From positions 1-33,838 of the forward strand of contig JAQXJZ010000048.1 of assembly GCA_029009515.1 (NCBI GenBank): DNA of 33,838 nucleotides, given 5' to 3'. A model generated the notes under the pieces. The model was given only the letters and a program-made list of their open reading frames with translations. It ran no database searches and was not told the origin of the DNA. The first letter of the stretch is position 1; each line of letters begins with the position of its first letter. Origin of the DNA: a bacterium (GTDB lineage Bacteria > Bacillota > Clostridia > Christensenellales > Aristaeellaceae). A program made the position numbers and the translations under genes. Shown one piece after another: positions 17,323 through 27,365 of the stretch.

Positions 17323-17586
17323 ATGGTCGAATCCCGCTGCGGACTGTTGTGCAGCGAATGCAAATACCGCGAAATCATGAAGTGCGAAGGCTGCCTGAAG
17401 ATCAAGAAACCCTACTGGGATAAGAAATGCCCCATCAAAAACTGCGTCGAGGGCAAGAAGCTCGTCCACTGCGGCCAGTGCGATCGCTTCCCCTGCAAGC
17501 AGCTCCACGAGTTCGCCTACGACCCCGCTACCGACAGCGAGGGCACGAGGATTGAACAGCTGACTGATTGGAAGAACGAGGAGTGA
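17323..17586 (+). CDS. Small Cys-rich protein, DUF3795-like
   Basis: RCGLLCSECKYREIMKCEGCLK...KKCPIKNC...HCGQCDRFPCKQL; ten Cys in 87 aa; RBS GAGGAGGG. Confidence 0.75.
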   Translation: MVESRCGLLCSECKYREIMKCEGCLKIKKPYWDKKCPIKNCVEGKKLVHCGQCDRFPCKQLHEFAYDPATDSEGTRIEQLTDWKNEE

Positions 17587-17593
17587 GGGGACG

Positions 17594-17670
17594 GCAGGGC
17601 GCTGCCCTGCACCCGCCAAAGGGCTTCGCCCTTTGGAAACCCGTGGATTGGGCGCATTTCATGCGCCCAA
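17594..17670. repeat. Array of three GC-rich triloop hairpins (dispersed REP-like intergenic element)
   Basis: GCAGGGC-GCT-GCCCTGC (17594-17610), CCAAAGGGC-TTC-GCCCTTTGG (17616-17636), TTGGGCGCAT-TTC-ATGCGCCCAA (17648-17670). Confidence 0.75.
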
Positions 17671-17687
17671 AGGATCTGCTGACAAAC

Positions 17688-17729
17688 AACCGCCATCTAC
17701 CTGCATTGGGGTAGATGGCGGTTTTGTGT
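17688..17729. terminator. Intrinsic terminator between convergent DUF3795-like and ALDH genes
   Basis: AACCGCCATCTACC/GGTAGATGGCGGTT 14-bp stem with TTTTGTGTTT on + side. Confidence 0.85.
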
Positions 17730-19097
17730 TTACATGATTCCCTTGATCCACTTCATTTTGCCTTCGTACGGGGCGTAGCGAAGCGGGACGTCGGGCTTGG
17801 CCCAGCGTTTGAGCACGCTCTTCACATGAGAGAAGGTATCGAAGCTGTACTGGCCGTGATAGCCGCCCATGCCGCTCTCCCCCACGCCGCCGAAGGGCAT
17901 GTAGGGCGTGGCAAGGTGCAGGATGGTATCGTTCACGCAGCCGCCGCCAAAGCTGATTTCGCGCATCACGCGCGCTTCCGTTTCCGCCGACTGGGTAAAC
18001 AGGTACAGCGCCAGCGGCTTGGGGCGCTGCTGGATGCGGGCGATGGCGTCCTCCAGCTTGCTGTAGGTGAGGATGGGCAGGATGGGGCCGAAAATCTCCT
18101 CCTGCATGACCGGATCGTCCCAGGAAACATCCGTGAGGATGGTGGGCGCGATCTGGCGCGTCTGCATATTGATCTGCCCGCCGTGGCTGACCACGCCGCT
18201 TTGCAAAAGCCCCACCAGTCGGTTGAAGTGATGCTCGTTGATGATCTTCGGCCAGTCGGGATTCATCAGCGGCGCGCTGGTGTACATGCGGCGCAGCTCG
18301 GCGATGAGCGCTTCCACCAGCTCGGTTTCGCGGCTCTTGTGCACCAGCACATAGTCGGGCGCAACGCAGGTCTGACCGGCGTTGACGCACTTGCCCCACG
18401 CCAGCCTTCTGGCCGTGAGGGCGATATCCGCCGTTTCATCTACAATCACCGGGCTCTTGCCGCCCAGCTCAAGGCTGACGGGCGTGAGGTGCGCGGAGGC
18501 CTTTTCCATCACCAGTCGGCCCACGGTGGGGCTGCCGGTGAAGAAGATGAAGTCGAAGTGCTGCTCCAGAAGCCCGGCGTTCTCCTTGCGTCCGCCTTCA
18601 ACCGCTGCGATATACGCCGGATCAAACAGCTCGTCCATCATGCGCTTGAGGAGCGCGGAGGTGGCTGCGGAATACGCAGAGGGTTTGACCACGGCGCAGT
18701 TGCCCGCGCTGATGGCGCCCACCAGCGGCGCGATGGTCAGCTGGAAGGGATAGTTCCACGGCGACATGATGAGCGTCACGCCATAGGGTTCGGCATACAT
18801 GCGGCAGGTGCCGGGCAGCTGGCCGATGGCGGTGCGGGCGCGGCGCGGCTTCATCCACTTTTTCAGGTTGTGGATGGCGTCCTTCAGCTCCTGCTTTACC
18901 ATGGCTACCTCGGTCAGGTAGCCTTCGTAGGCGCTCTTGCCAAGGTCCTGATGCAGTGCATCGAGGATGGCCTCCTCATTGGCGGCGATCCAGCCTTCCA
19001 GCTTTTTGAGCTGATTCAGGCGGAACGCATACGGCTTGGTGGCCTGCGTGAGAAAGTATGCACGCTGATCAGCTACCAGCTTTGCAAAATCCAGCAT
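17730..19097 (-). CDS. NAD(P)-dependent aldehyde dehydrogenase
   Basis: PWNYPFQLTIAPLVGAISAGNCAVVKPS, FFTGSPTVGRLVMEKA, LELGGKSPVIV, NAGQTCVAPDYVLV, EEIFGPILPIL. Confidence 0.95.
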   Translation of the reverse strand: MLDFAKLVADQRAYFLTQATKPYAFRLNQLKKLEGWIAANEEAILDALHQDLGKSAYEGYLTEVAMVKQELKDAIHNLKKWMKPRRARTAIGQLPGTCRMYAEPYGVTLIMSPWNYPFQLTIAPLVGAISAGNCAVVKPSAYSAATSALLKRMMDELFDPAYIAAVEGGRKENAGLLEQHFDFIFFTGSPTVGRLVMEKASAHLTPVSLELGGKSPVIVDETADIALTARRLAWGKCVNAGQTCVAPDYVLVHKSRETELVEALIAELRRMYTSAPLMNPDWPKIINEHHFNRLVGLLQSGVVSHGGQINMQTRQIAPTILTDVSWDDPVMQEEIFGPILPILTYSKLEDAIARIQQRPKPLALYLFTQSAETEARVMREISFGGGCVNDTILHLATPYMPFGGVGESGMGGYHGQYSFDTFSHVKSVLKRWAKPDVPLRYAPYEGKMKWIKGIM

Positions 19098-19109
19098 GGG
19101 TTTTCTCCT

Positions 19110-20600
19110 TTACTTGCCCTTGACGGCGGTGGTCACGCTTTCGCTCTTGCCCACGCCGATGAGGGAGGTGACGGTACGCACGAACTTCTTGTTCTCCCAC
19201 GTTGCCAGCTTGTTGAGCATGCGGCCGCGGAAGATGATGGCCAGCGTGTTGCCGCCGTCCAGGTTGAGGGCCTCCACCACGCCGCGCTCCTTCATCATAT
19301 CCGCCATGAGCGGCAGGCCGCAGCCGATGCTGGTCTTCATGCGGCCAAGGACGCTGAGCAGCAGGTAGTGGCCGGGTTCAATCATGCCCAGCGCCTGACG
19401 GGGCGAGAGGGTCTGGTACCACTCCAAAAGCGGGCTGATTTCGCCCTCGGAGATGAGCACCGGGCCAAAGCAGAATACGTTGACCACACCCATTTCCACA
19501 AGTTCCTGCGCGGTGATGTCCGCGCTGCCGTAGGCCTTGAGCGTGCCGTCCGGGAACTGGGCCAGCATGTCGAGGTTGGGCAGGTTGTGCAGCTGCTTGT
19601 TGTAGGTCTTGTCGCTGATGACCTCGCCATCGCGGATGACGATGCCCACCTTTTCCTTGCGGTTGATGCGGTGGCCGTAGAAGTCATCGGTGAAGCCCAG
19701 CACAAACTGGTTGTCCACCGCGATATCGAAGGGATACTTGAAGCGGGTGCCGGGGCGGTCGGGGTTAGTCTCCACAGACATGAAGCTTTCGCCGTCGCGC
19801 ATGAAGATCTCCGTTTCAAACCACTCCAGCGGCACTGTCACGTCCTCATGATGGGTGATGATGATCTGCAGGCTGTCGGTCAGGTACACCCACATGCCGT
19901 CCTCATCATTCTCGTACACAAACTCGCCTTCGCCCACCAGGTAGCCTTCCGCGTCGCGCTCGGGATAATCCACCGTGGGCGTGGGCCTGGGGGTGGGAAT
20001 GGGCGTGGCGGCGTGGGCCGGATAGGCCTTGTCGGAGTAGAGCACGGCGGTCACGGCCTCGGTGAGCATGCCGTCGGCCTCGATACCGTTGTGCTGCTGG
20101 AACTTCTTGAGCGCCTTGACGGTGGCGTCGTTGAAGCTGTCGCTGAGATTGTCGGTGTTGAAATAACCCAGCTCGTACAGGCGCTGCTTCATCACAAGCA
20201 CCTGCTGGCCGCGGCTGCCCTTTTCCAGCGTCTCAAACGGCGCGTTGGGGTCAGGCGTGGGCATGGGCGTGGGAGAAGGCATGGGGTCGTTCATGCCAAT
20301 GGCGGTATCGGCATAGAGCGCGTCATGCACTTCCTTGGTGAACACGCCGGTGGCTTCCAGCGCGTTGCGGGTCTGGAACTGCTTGACGGCCTTGACGGCG
20401 TAGTTGTTGTACTGATCATTGAGGTCGTCGGTGCTGAAATAGCCCAGCTCGCACAGCCTGCGCTTCATCTGCAGCACGCTTTCGCCCTTGCTGCCTTTTT
20501 CAAGGACTTCAAAGGTTTCCTCTGCGAAGGCGGCAGGCAGACAGGTCAAAAGCAGCGCCATGGCCAGAAGCAGGGACAGCAACCGTTGCATCTTTTTCAT
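19110..20600 (-). CDS. Secreted protein with two peptidoglycan-binding repeats and a phosphodiester glycosidase (NAGPA-like) domain
   Basis: Signal peptide MKKMQRLLSLLLAMALLLTCLPAAFA. Two repeats (FEVLEKGSKGESVLQMKRRLCELGYF..., FETLEKGSRGQQVLVMKQRLYELGYF...) and C-terminal REPRQALGMIEPGHYLLLSVLG-type/ALNLDGGNTLAIIFRGRMLN region. Start 20600 chosen by signal peptide and GAGGAA upstream; an upstream in-frame ATG at 20672 exists. Confidence 0.85.
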   Translation of the reverse strand: MKKMQRLLSLLLAMALLLTCLPAAFAEETFEVLEKGSKGESVLQMKRRLCELGYFSTDDLNDQYNNYAVKAVKQFQTRNALEATGVFTKEVHDALYADTAIGMNDPMPSPTPMPTPDPNAPFETLEKGSRGQQVLVMKQRLYELGYFNTDNLSDSFNDATVKALKKFQQHNGIEADGMLTEAVTAVLYSDKAYPAHAATPIPTPRPTPTVDYPERDAEGYLVGEGEFVYENDEDGMWVYLTDSLQIIITHHEDVTVPLEWFETEIFMRDGESFMSVETNPDRPGTRFKYPFDIAVDNQFVLGFTDDFYGHRINRKEKVGIVIRDGEVISDKTYNKQLHNLPNLDMLAQFPDGTLKAYGSADITAQELVEMGVVNVFCFGPVLISEGEISPLLEWYQTLSPRQALGMIEPGHYLLLSVLGRMKTSIGCGLPLMADMMKERGVVEALNLDGGNTLAIIFRGRMLNKLATWENKKFVRTVTSLIGVGKSESVTTAVKGK

Positions 20601-20710
20601 ACGTTCCTCATACTCCTTGTTCATCCTGCGGATATGCGCAAACATATCCTTATTGTTTGTATTCGCCGTCATACCCTTTTTCCCTGTCTGGGGATGCAAA
20701 TGATCACAAT

Positions 20711-20739
20711 TTGACATTCCTGAGCACCTGTGATACACT
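20711..20739 (+). promoter_or_regulatory. Promoter for the CNNM-family gene leader
   Basis: TTGACA (20711-20716), 17-nt spacer, TGA-TACACT (-10 at 20734-20739). Confidence 0.7.
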
Positions 20740-20777
20740 ACCCCTATCCCCAATATGGATGAAGAAGGAGTGTGATT

Positions 20778-20895
20778 TCGCCGTGGACGGCGATTCGGCC
20801 ATGCAGAAGCCCCCGCGATGTACGGGTGGATGCGGCTTTTTGCACACTTCTGTGTTGACAGGCGGCCCGCAGGACGGGAACCGCCTGTTTGCTGT
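20778..20895 (+). ncRNA. Candidate structured 5' leader or small RNA upstream of the CNNM-family gene (unclassified)
   Basis: Hairpins: TCGCCG-TGGA-CGGCGA (20778-20793); AAGCC/CCCG...CGGG/GGCTT followed by TTTTT (20807-20841); ACAGGCGG-CCCG-CAGGA-CGGG-AA-CCGCCTGT (20858-20888). Confidence 0.4.
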
Positions 20896-20983
20896 TTCAT
20901 CTTTTCCTGCATTTTCAGGCTCCGCTGATTTCTCAGTGCGGGCCTGTTGATGCTGTCATTACAAAAGGAGGATCCCCATTACC

Positions 20984-22225
20984 ATGTCCGGCCAAGAACT
21001 GACCATCCAAATCGTACTGATGCTGGTGCTCGTGGCGCTGTCCGCTTTCTTTTCCGCCACGGAAACCGCATTTTCCTCCCTCAACCGCACCCGCCTGAAG
21101 AGCATGGCGGACAGGGGCGATCAGCGCGCCGCCGCAACGCTGGCGCTGGAAGAGAAGTACGACAATCTGCTTTCCACCATTCTGGTGGGCAACAACATTG
21201 TTAACATCGCGCTTGCTTCCATCGGCACGGTCTTCTTTGTGGCGTTGGTGGGCAGCAGCGGCGTATCGCTTTCCACCGCTGTCATCACCGTGGTGGTGCT
21301 CATTTTCGGCGAGATCACACCCAAAAGTCTTGCCAAGGAAATGCCTGAGCGCTTTGCCATGCTCGTTACCCCGGTCATCCGCCTGCTGATGGCCTTGCTC
21401 AAACCGGTGAACTGGCTGTTCAGCCAGTGGAAGCTGCTGCTGCACAAGCTCTTCAAGTTTGAAGAGGAACCCGCTGTGACCTCCGACGAGCTTCTGACCA
21501 TCGTGGAGGAAGCTGAGCAGGAGGGCGGCATGGACGCTGAGGAAAGCGAGCTGCTCAAGAGCGCCATCGAGTTCCACGATCTCGATGTGGACGACATCCT
21601 CACTCCCCGCGTGCGCGTGGAGGGCGTGCCTGTGGACGCCACCGTGAAGGAAACCGCCGACCAGTTCGAGGCCAGCGGCTATTCCCGTCTGCCTGTGTAC
21701 GAGGAAACGCTGGACCACATCGTGGGCGTGCTGCACCAGAAGGACTTTTTCATGCGTGCGCGCAAGGATCACAACTTTACCATCGGTGAGATCATGAAAA
21801 AGCCCGTGCATGTGCCTTCCGGCGCCAAGATCAGCGATACGCTGCGCCTGCTTCAGAAGACCCAGTCGCAGATGGCCATCGTGGCCGACGAATACGGCGG
21901 CACCGAGGGCATCGTGAGCATGGAGGACATTCTGGAAGAGCTGGTTGGCGAAATCTGGGATGAGCATGACGAGGTGGAGGAACCCTTCCGCATGTCCGAG
22001 GACGGCAGCCTGTGCCGCGTGCTGGGCAGCGCCGACCCCGAGGAGATGTTCGAAAAACTCGCCATCGAGGATGAGACCGAGGCCAGCACCGTATCCGGCT
22101 GGGTGATGGAAAAGACTGAAAAGATCCCGCAGGCCGGCGATGAATTTGACTTTGGCGGCTGGCATGCCGTGGTGCGCAGCGTGGACGACCGCTGCGTGCA
22201 GGAACTGGAAATGCGCAAGCTGTAA
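20984..22225 (+). CDS. CNNM/HlyC-CorC family membrane protein with CBS pair
   Basis: SAFFSATETAFSSLNRTRLKSMADRGDQRAAATL, LVGNNIVNIALASIGT, LTPRVRVEGVPVDATVKET...MAIVADEYGGTEGIVSMEDILEELVGEI. Confidence 0.95.
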   Translation: MSGQELTIQIVLMLVLVALSAFFSATETAFSSLNRTRLKSMADRGDQRAAATLALEEKYDNLLSTILVGNNIVNIALASIGTVFFVALVGSSGVSLSTAVITVVVLIFGEITPKSLAKEMPERFAMLVTPVIRLLMALLKPVNWLFSQWKLLLHKLFKFEEEPAVTSDELLTIVEEAEQEGGMDAEESELLKSAIEFHDLDVDDILTPRVRVEGVPVDATVKETADQFEASGYSRLPVYEETLDHIVGVLHQKDFFMRARKDHNFTIGEIMKKPVHVPSGAKISDTLRLLQKTQSQMAIVADEYGGTEGIVSMEDILEELVGEIWDEHDEVEEPFRMSEDGSLCRVLGSADPEEMFEKLAIEDETEASTVSGWVMEKTEKIPQAGDEFDFGGWHAVVRSVDDRCVQELEMRKL

Positions 22226-22258
22226 TTGAAAATGAACGAAAGCAAGGAATGATTCGAT

Positions 22259-23652
<1,394 letters not shown>

Positions 23653-23656
<4 letters not shown>

Positions 23657-24696
23657 AGAAGCGCGAAGTCTGGCTGGATGCGCTGAGGATTGTATCGGCG
23701 TTTCTGGTCATCGTGAACCACACCAACAGTCAGGTGTTTCAGGGCTCTGACCCGGCGCAGCTGACATGGTGGCTGTCCATCCTGTGGTACGCGCTGTGCA
23801 AGGTGGCCGTGCCGGTGTTTGTGATGGTATCCGGCGCGTGCCTGCTGGGCCGTGCAGACAGCTATGGCAAATGCCTGTGGCGCTTTGGGCGCATTGTGCT
23901 GGCGCTGGTGGTATTCAGCTACCTGTACTTCCTGCACGACGCGTGGGTGTACTACGGCCTGTGGCCGAGGGCGGTGGATCTGCAGGCGTTTTTCACGTTG
24001 GTGTGGCAGCAGAAGATCACCGATTCGTTCTGGTATCTCTACTTCTACGCCGCGCTGATGCTCATGCTGCCCCTTCTGCAGCGCCTGTCGCTCACCATGC
24101 GCGGGCACGATGCGCTGTACCTGATGGGCCTGTGCTTCGGCATCGATGCGCTTTGGCCTCTCCTCACCCGCATTCTGCCCGGCCTTGCTCTGCCGTCGTA
24201 CTTTGACGCGCCGCTGTTCACCTCCTGGATCGGCCTGTTCTTTGCCGGCTGGCAGATCCGTAGCATGCGCGGCCGCGCGTACTGTATGCCAGCGCTGCTG
24301 CTGTTCATCGCGTCGCTGGCGGCCAGCGTGCTTTCGCTGCACATGCACTATGTGCCGGGTGAAAAGTACTGGGCCTTCATGGACGACCGCATGCATCCCG
24401 GCTTCTGGACCATTCTGGCCGCCATCGCGCTGATGGTGCTGGCCCGCGGCCTGTCTGACCGTCCGCTTTCACCAAAGGCGCAGCGCGTATGGAGCGAGCT
24501 GGGCGGATGCGCATTCGGCGTCTATCTCTTGCAGGACTGGCTGATCGCCCAGAGCGAAGCGCGGCTGTTTGTGCCTCTGCAGAGCATCCTGCCCGCATTC
24601 CCGGCGGTGATCGTGTGGGAGATTGCGGTGTTTGGCGTGGCGCTGGCTGCTGCATTTGTGATGCGGAGGATTCCGCTGCTGAAGAAGATTGTATAA
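23653..24696 (+). CDS. Acyltransferase 3 family membrane protein
   Basis: REVWLDALRIVSAFLVIVNHTNSQVF; multiple hydrophobic segments; overlaps argH by 4 nt (ATGA). Confidence 0.88.
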
Positions 24697-24701
24697 ACAT
24701 C

Positions 24702-24743
24702 AATCCCCGTCCGTATGAAGCGGACGGGGATTTGCTTTTTATT
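24702..24743. terminator. Intrinsic terminator between convergent genes
   Basis: AATCCCCGTCCG-TATGAAG-CGGACGGGGATT followed by TGCTTTTTATT. Confidence 0.9.
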
Positions 24744-25962
24744 CCTGCTGATAGATCGCCTTTACCTGCCTACGCCTGCGCCAGATGGTCAGCATGCACG
24801 CCGCACTGCCCAGCAGTCCGCACAGGGTGATGCACACCCGGTAATCCAGCACCTCGCCCATCGCACCGATGAGCAGACTGCACGCGCTGCAGGCCAGCGA
24901 CACAAGCATGCCGAAGAAGCCGTTGAGCTTGGCGCGGTATTCATCCGGGATGTACTTCTGCACCGCCGCTTCACGCAGCGATGCGCTGTTCACGCCCAGA
25001 AATCCCACCGCCGCGCGGTTGATGAGCATCGCGCCATAGGGAATCCACAAAAGGATCATGTCCATCGCGTTGTAGCACAGGTACACGAAAAACGCAAAGG
25101 AAAAGCGCCTCCTGCGCGGAATCTCCCTGTGGTAATGGAAGATGCCGCCCAGCATGCGACCGGCAAATTCAGCCACAGAAAAGGCGGAGTACATCACCGC
25201 ATTCAGGCCCGGCGTGGTGCTGAAGAAGGCCACCAGCAGCGGCGAATACATGCTCAGGCCATTGGTGATGGCCATGTAGCTGTAGATGGATTGCAAGCCC
25301 TTGTCGCCCTTCAGGTAACGCATGGCGTCCAGCAGATCGCTGCGCCACATCCGGAAGGAAAACTTCTCGCCTTCCATGCGGTTTTTCTCCTCGATGCGGA
25401 TGAAGCTTTCCACCGCCGAAGCCGCCAGCGAAAGCGCCGCCTGCAGAAGCAGAATCACCGCCACGCCCACCTTCTGGTACAAAAGCGCAGCCACAGGCGC
25501 CATCAGCACATTCACCACGGGGTAGAGCGTGCCGCTCACGGCGTAGCCCTTCTGCTCGCAGCCTTCGGGAATCAGGTTGGGATACAGCGCGCCGTAGGCC
25601 AGCTCGTCAAAGGAGCCCAGCGTGCTCAAAAGCAGCGAAAACGCCAGATACAGCGTGTAGCTGAACTCGCTGCCCAGCAGATACCAGCCCGCCAGCGCGT
25701 ACAGCACGCCGTTGATGGCATCGCCAGCCACCACAAAGGGTTTGCGCGGAAAGCGGTCCATGATGGGCGATGCGATGATGGGTACCAGGAAGCGCGGCAC
25801 CAGCTGCATAGCCATGAGGAATGCCGCCGCCAGCGTGCTGCCTGTTTCCTCAAACACCAGAAACGAAAGCGCAAAGGACGAAGCCACGCCGCCTGCACAG
25901 CCCAGCACCGTGGCCGTGGTCAGCAGTGTAAAATTTCTCGTCCACAGACCAGACTTTTTCAT
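24739..25962 (-). CDS. MFS transporter
   Basis: Start at 25962 after AAAGAGGTGAT; LVPRFLVPIIASPIMDRFPRKPFVVAGDAINGVLYALAGW and repeated hydrophobic helices. Confidence 0.88.
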   Translation of the reverse strand: MKKSGLWTRNFTLLTTATVLGCAGGVASSFALSFLVFEETGSTLAAAFLMAMQLVPRFLVPIIASPIMDRFPRKPFVVAGDAINGVLYALAGWYLLGSEFSYTLYLAFSLLLSTLGSFDELAYGALYPNLIPEGCEQKGYAVSGTLYPVVNVLMAPVAALLYQKVGVAVILLLQAALSLAASAVESFIRIEEKNRMEGEKFSFRMWRSDLLDAMRYLKGDKGLQSIYSYMAITNGLSMYSPLLVAFFSTTPGLNAVMYSAFSVAEFAGRMLGGIFHYHREIPRRRRFSFAFFVYLCYNAMDMILLWIPYGAMLINRAAVGFLGVNSASLREAAVQKYIPDEYRAKLNGFFGMLVSLACSACSLLIGAMGEVLDYRVCITLCGLLGSAACMLTIWRRRRQVKAIYQQE

Positions 25963-26054
25963 GCAGATCACCTCTTTCGTGTGAGATGATAGCACAAAAC
26001 AGAGCAAAGCAAAATCCCCATGTTTTGAGAAAAATATTCTCCAAAAGAGCGAAG

Positions 26055-26092
26055 AAAAGCTGTTTTCCCCAGAAATCAGGAAAACAGCTTTT
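26055..26092 (-). terminator. Intrinsic terminator overlapping the 3' end of the HTH/TPR gene
   Basis: 14-bp perfect stem AAAAGCTGTTTTCC / GGAAAACAGCTTTT, with the TGA stop codon (26076-26078) in the loop. Confidence 0.8.
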
Positions 26093-27209
26093 TCAGCTCA
26101 TATGCCTGCTTGTACTGGCGGCTGGCCGTGTACCATTCCTCCACCCATGGCAGGTGGAACACAGCATAGCCGTTGGGCAGGTCGCGGCGGATGGCGTCGA
26201 AGCAGCTGAGCAGCTTTTCGCCATACTCGTTCCTGCGCAGATAATCCGCATGCGTGAGGCGGAAGGCCACCACGTCCAGCATCTGCTCATACAATTCCTG
26301 CGGCGGATAGCTGCACTGCACCTTGCGCGCACGTTCGATGGTGCGCAGCGCATCCTCTGTGTTTCCCAGCTTTTCCTCGCAGATGGCCAGCTTGTGCAGC
26401 GCCATGGCTCCGGGCTCCTTCAGCGCGGCAAAATACGCATACGCCTGCTCCACCCGCTGAAGCTGCAAATCAGTGGAGGCGATGTTGTAGCGCACCGTTT
26501 CCAGCGTATCCTCTTCCCCCAGATCACGCGCCAGACGCATGGCAGCAGCGTAGTGCGCCTTCATGGCTTCGTTCTCCTGCTGATCGCTGTAGCAGTTGCC
26601 CAAAAGCACCTTGGCCTGCAAAAGAACCCGCGCCCGCCCCTCCTCCATGGCCATGCTGCAGGCGTGCAGCAGCCGTTCGATGGCTTGCGTGTACGCTCCG
26701 GCGCAGTAGGCGCTGCTGCCGTGCATCAGCCATGTATAGGCGCAGGGCAGCAGCCGAACGGCCTCGTCAGAGCGGTTCTGCCCCATCATCCACAGGGCGC
26801 GCTGACGCTCGTCAAAGCAGTTTTCAAAGGCGGACAGATCCACCTCCGTCCGGCAGTCTTTCCTCAGCCATTTTTCCAGAAGCAGCACATTCAGCATCTG
26901 CGGCCCGTTCACATACTGCTCGCTGCGCTCGTCCAGCTCCTGCAAGAGCCTGTCGCGCCGGGCATGATCAAACGAAAGCCCCGCTTCCAGCATCTCCTCC
27001 ACCCAGCGCGCAGCGTCCGCGCCGTCATACCAGCGGATCTCCAGCCGCTGCATCAGCGCACGCAGGATGTCCGGGCCCGGATCGGCCTTGCCCTGCTCAA
27101 TTTTGCTGAGATAACTGACCGCACACACGCCCTGACACAGACCCTCCATGCTCCAGTTGCGGCGGAGCCTTTCATAGCGGATCAGCGCAGATGCAAACGG
27201 CACGGACAT
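26076..27209 (-). CDS. HTH (XRE/Rgg-like) transcriptional regulator with TPR-like C-terminus
   Basis: ALIRYERLRRNWSMEGLCQGVCAVSYLSKIEQGKADPGPDILRALMQRL: XRE-type HTH; helical repeat C-terminus. Confidence 0.85.
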   Translation of the reverse strand: MSVPFASALIRYERLRRNWSMEGLCQGVCAVSYLSKIEQGKADPGPDILRALMQRLEIRWYDGADAARWVEEMLEAGLSFDHARRDRLLQELDERSEQYVNGPQMLNVLLLEKWLRKDCRTEVDLSAFENCFDERQRALWMMGQNRSDEAVRLLPCAYTWLMHGSSAYCAGAYTQAIERLLHACSMAMEEGRARVLLQAKVLLGNCYSDQQENEAMKAHYAAAMRLARDLGEEDTLETVRYNIASTDLQLQRVEQAYAYFAALKEPGAMALHKLAICEEKLGNTEDALRTIERARKVQCSYPPQELYEQMLDVVAFRLTHADYLRRNEYGEKLLSCFDAIRRDLPNGYAVFHLPWVEEWYTASRQYKQAYELKKLFS

Positions 27210-27365
27210 ATCGGATCGCCTCCTTCGTGCTTTCAGTATAGCGCAGCCATGCCAAAAAAGAAAGCTTGCATTTTTCTGCCATAAAATGTGAAATTTTTTG
27301 AAGATATTGATTTTTACGTTCTTTCAGGTGTATAATCCGCTGGGAATTTTGAGAAGGTGATCTTT

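Noticed and set aside
15839-17380. 513-aa plus-strand ORF
   Set aside because: Antisense to the DnaB/DnaD-like gene; no supported start or motif.
17594-17670. CRISPR-like repeat array
   Set aside because: Palindromes differ from each other in sequence and length and have no constant spacer size; no cas genes.
17715-20714. 999-aa plus-strand ORF
   Set aside because: Antisense to the well-supported ALDH and NAGPA-like genes; His/Ala/Gly/Val-rich translation without domain motifs; typical shadow ORF of high-GC3 genes.
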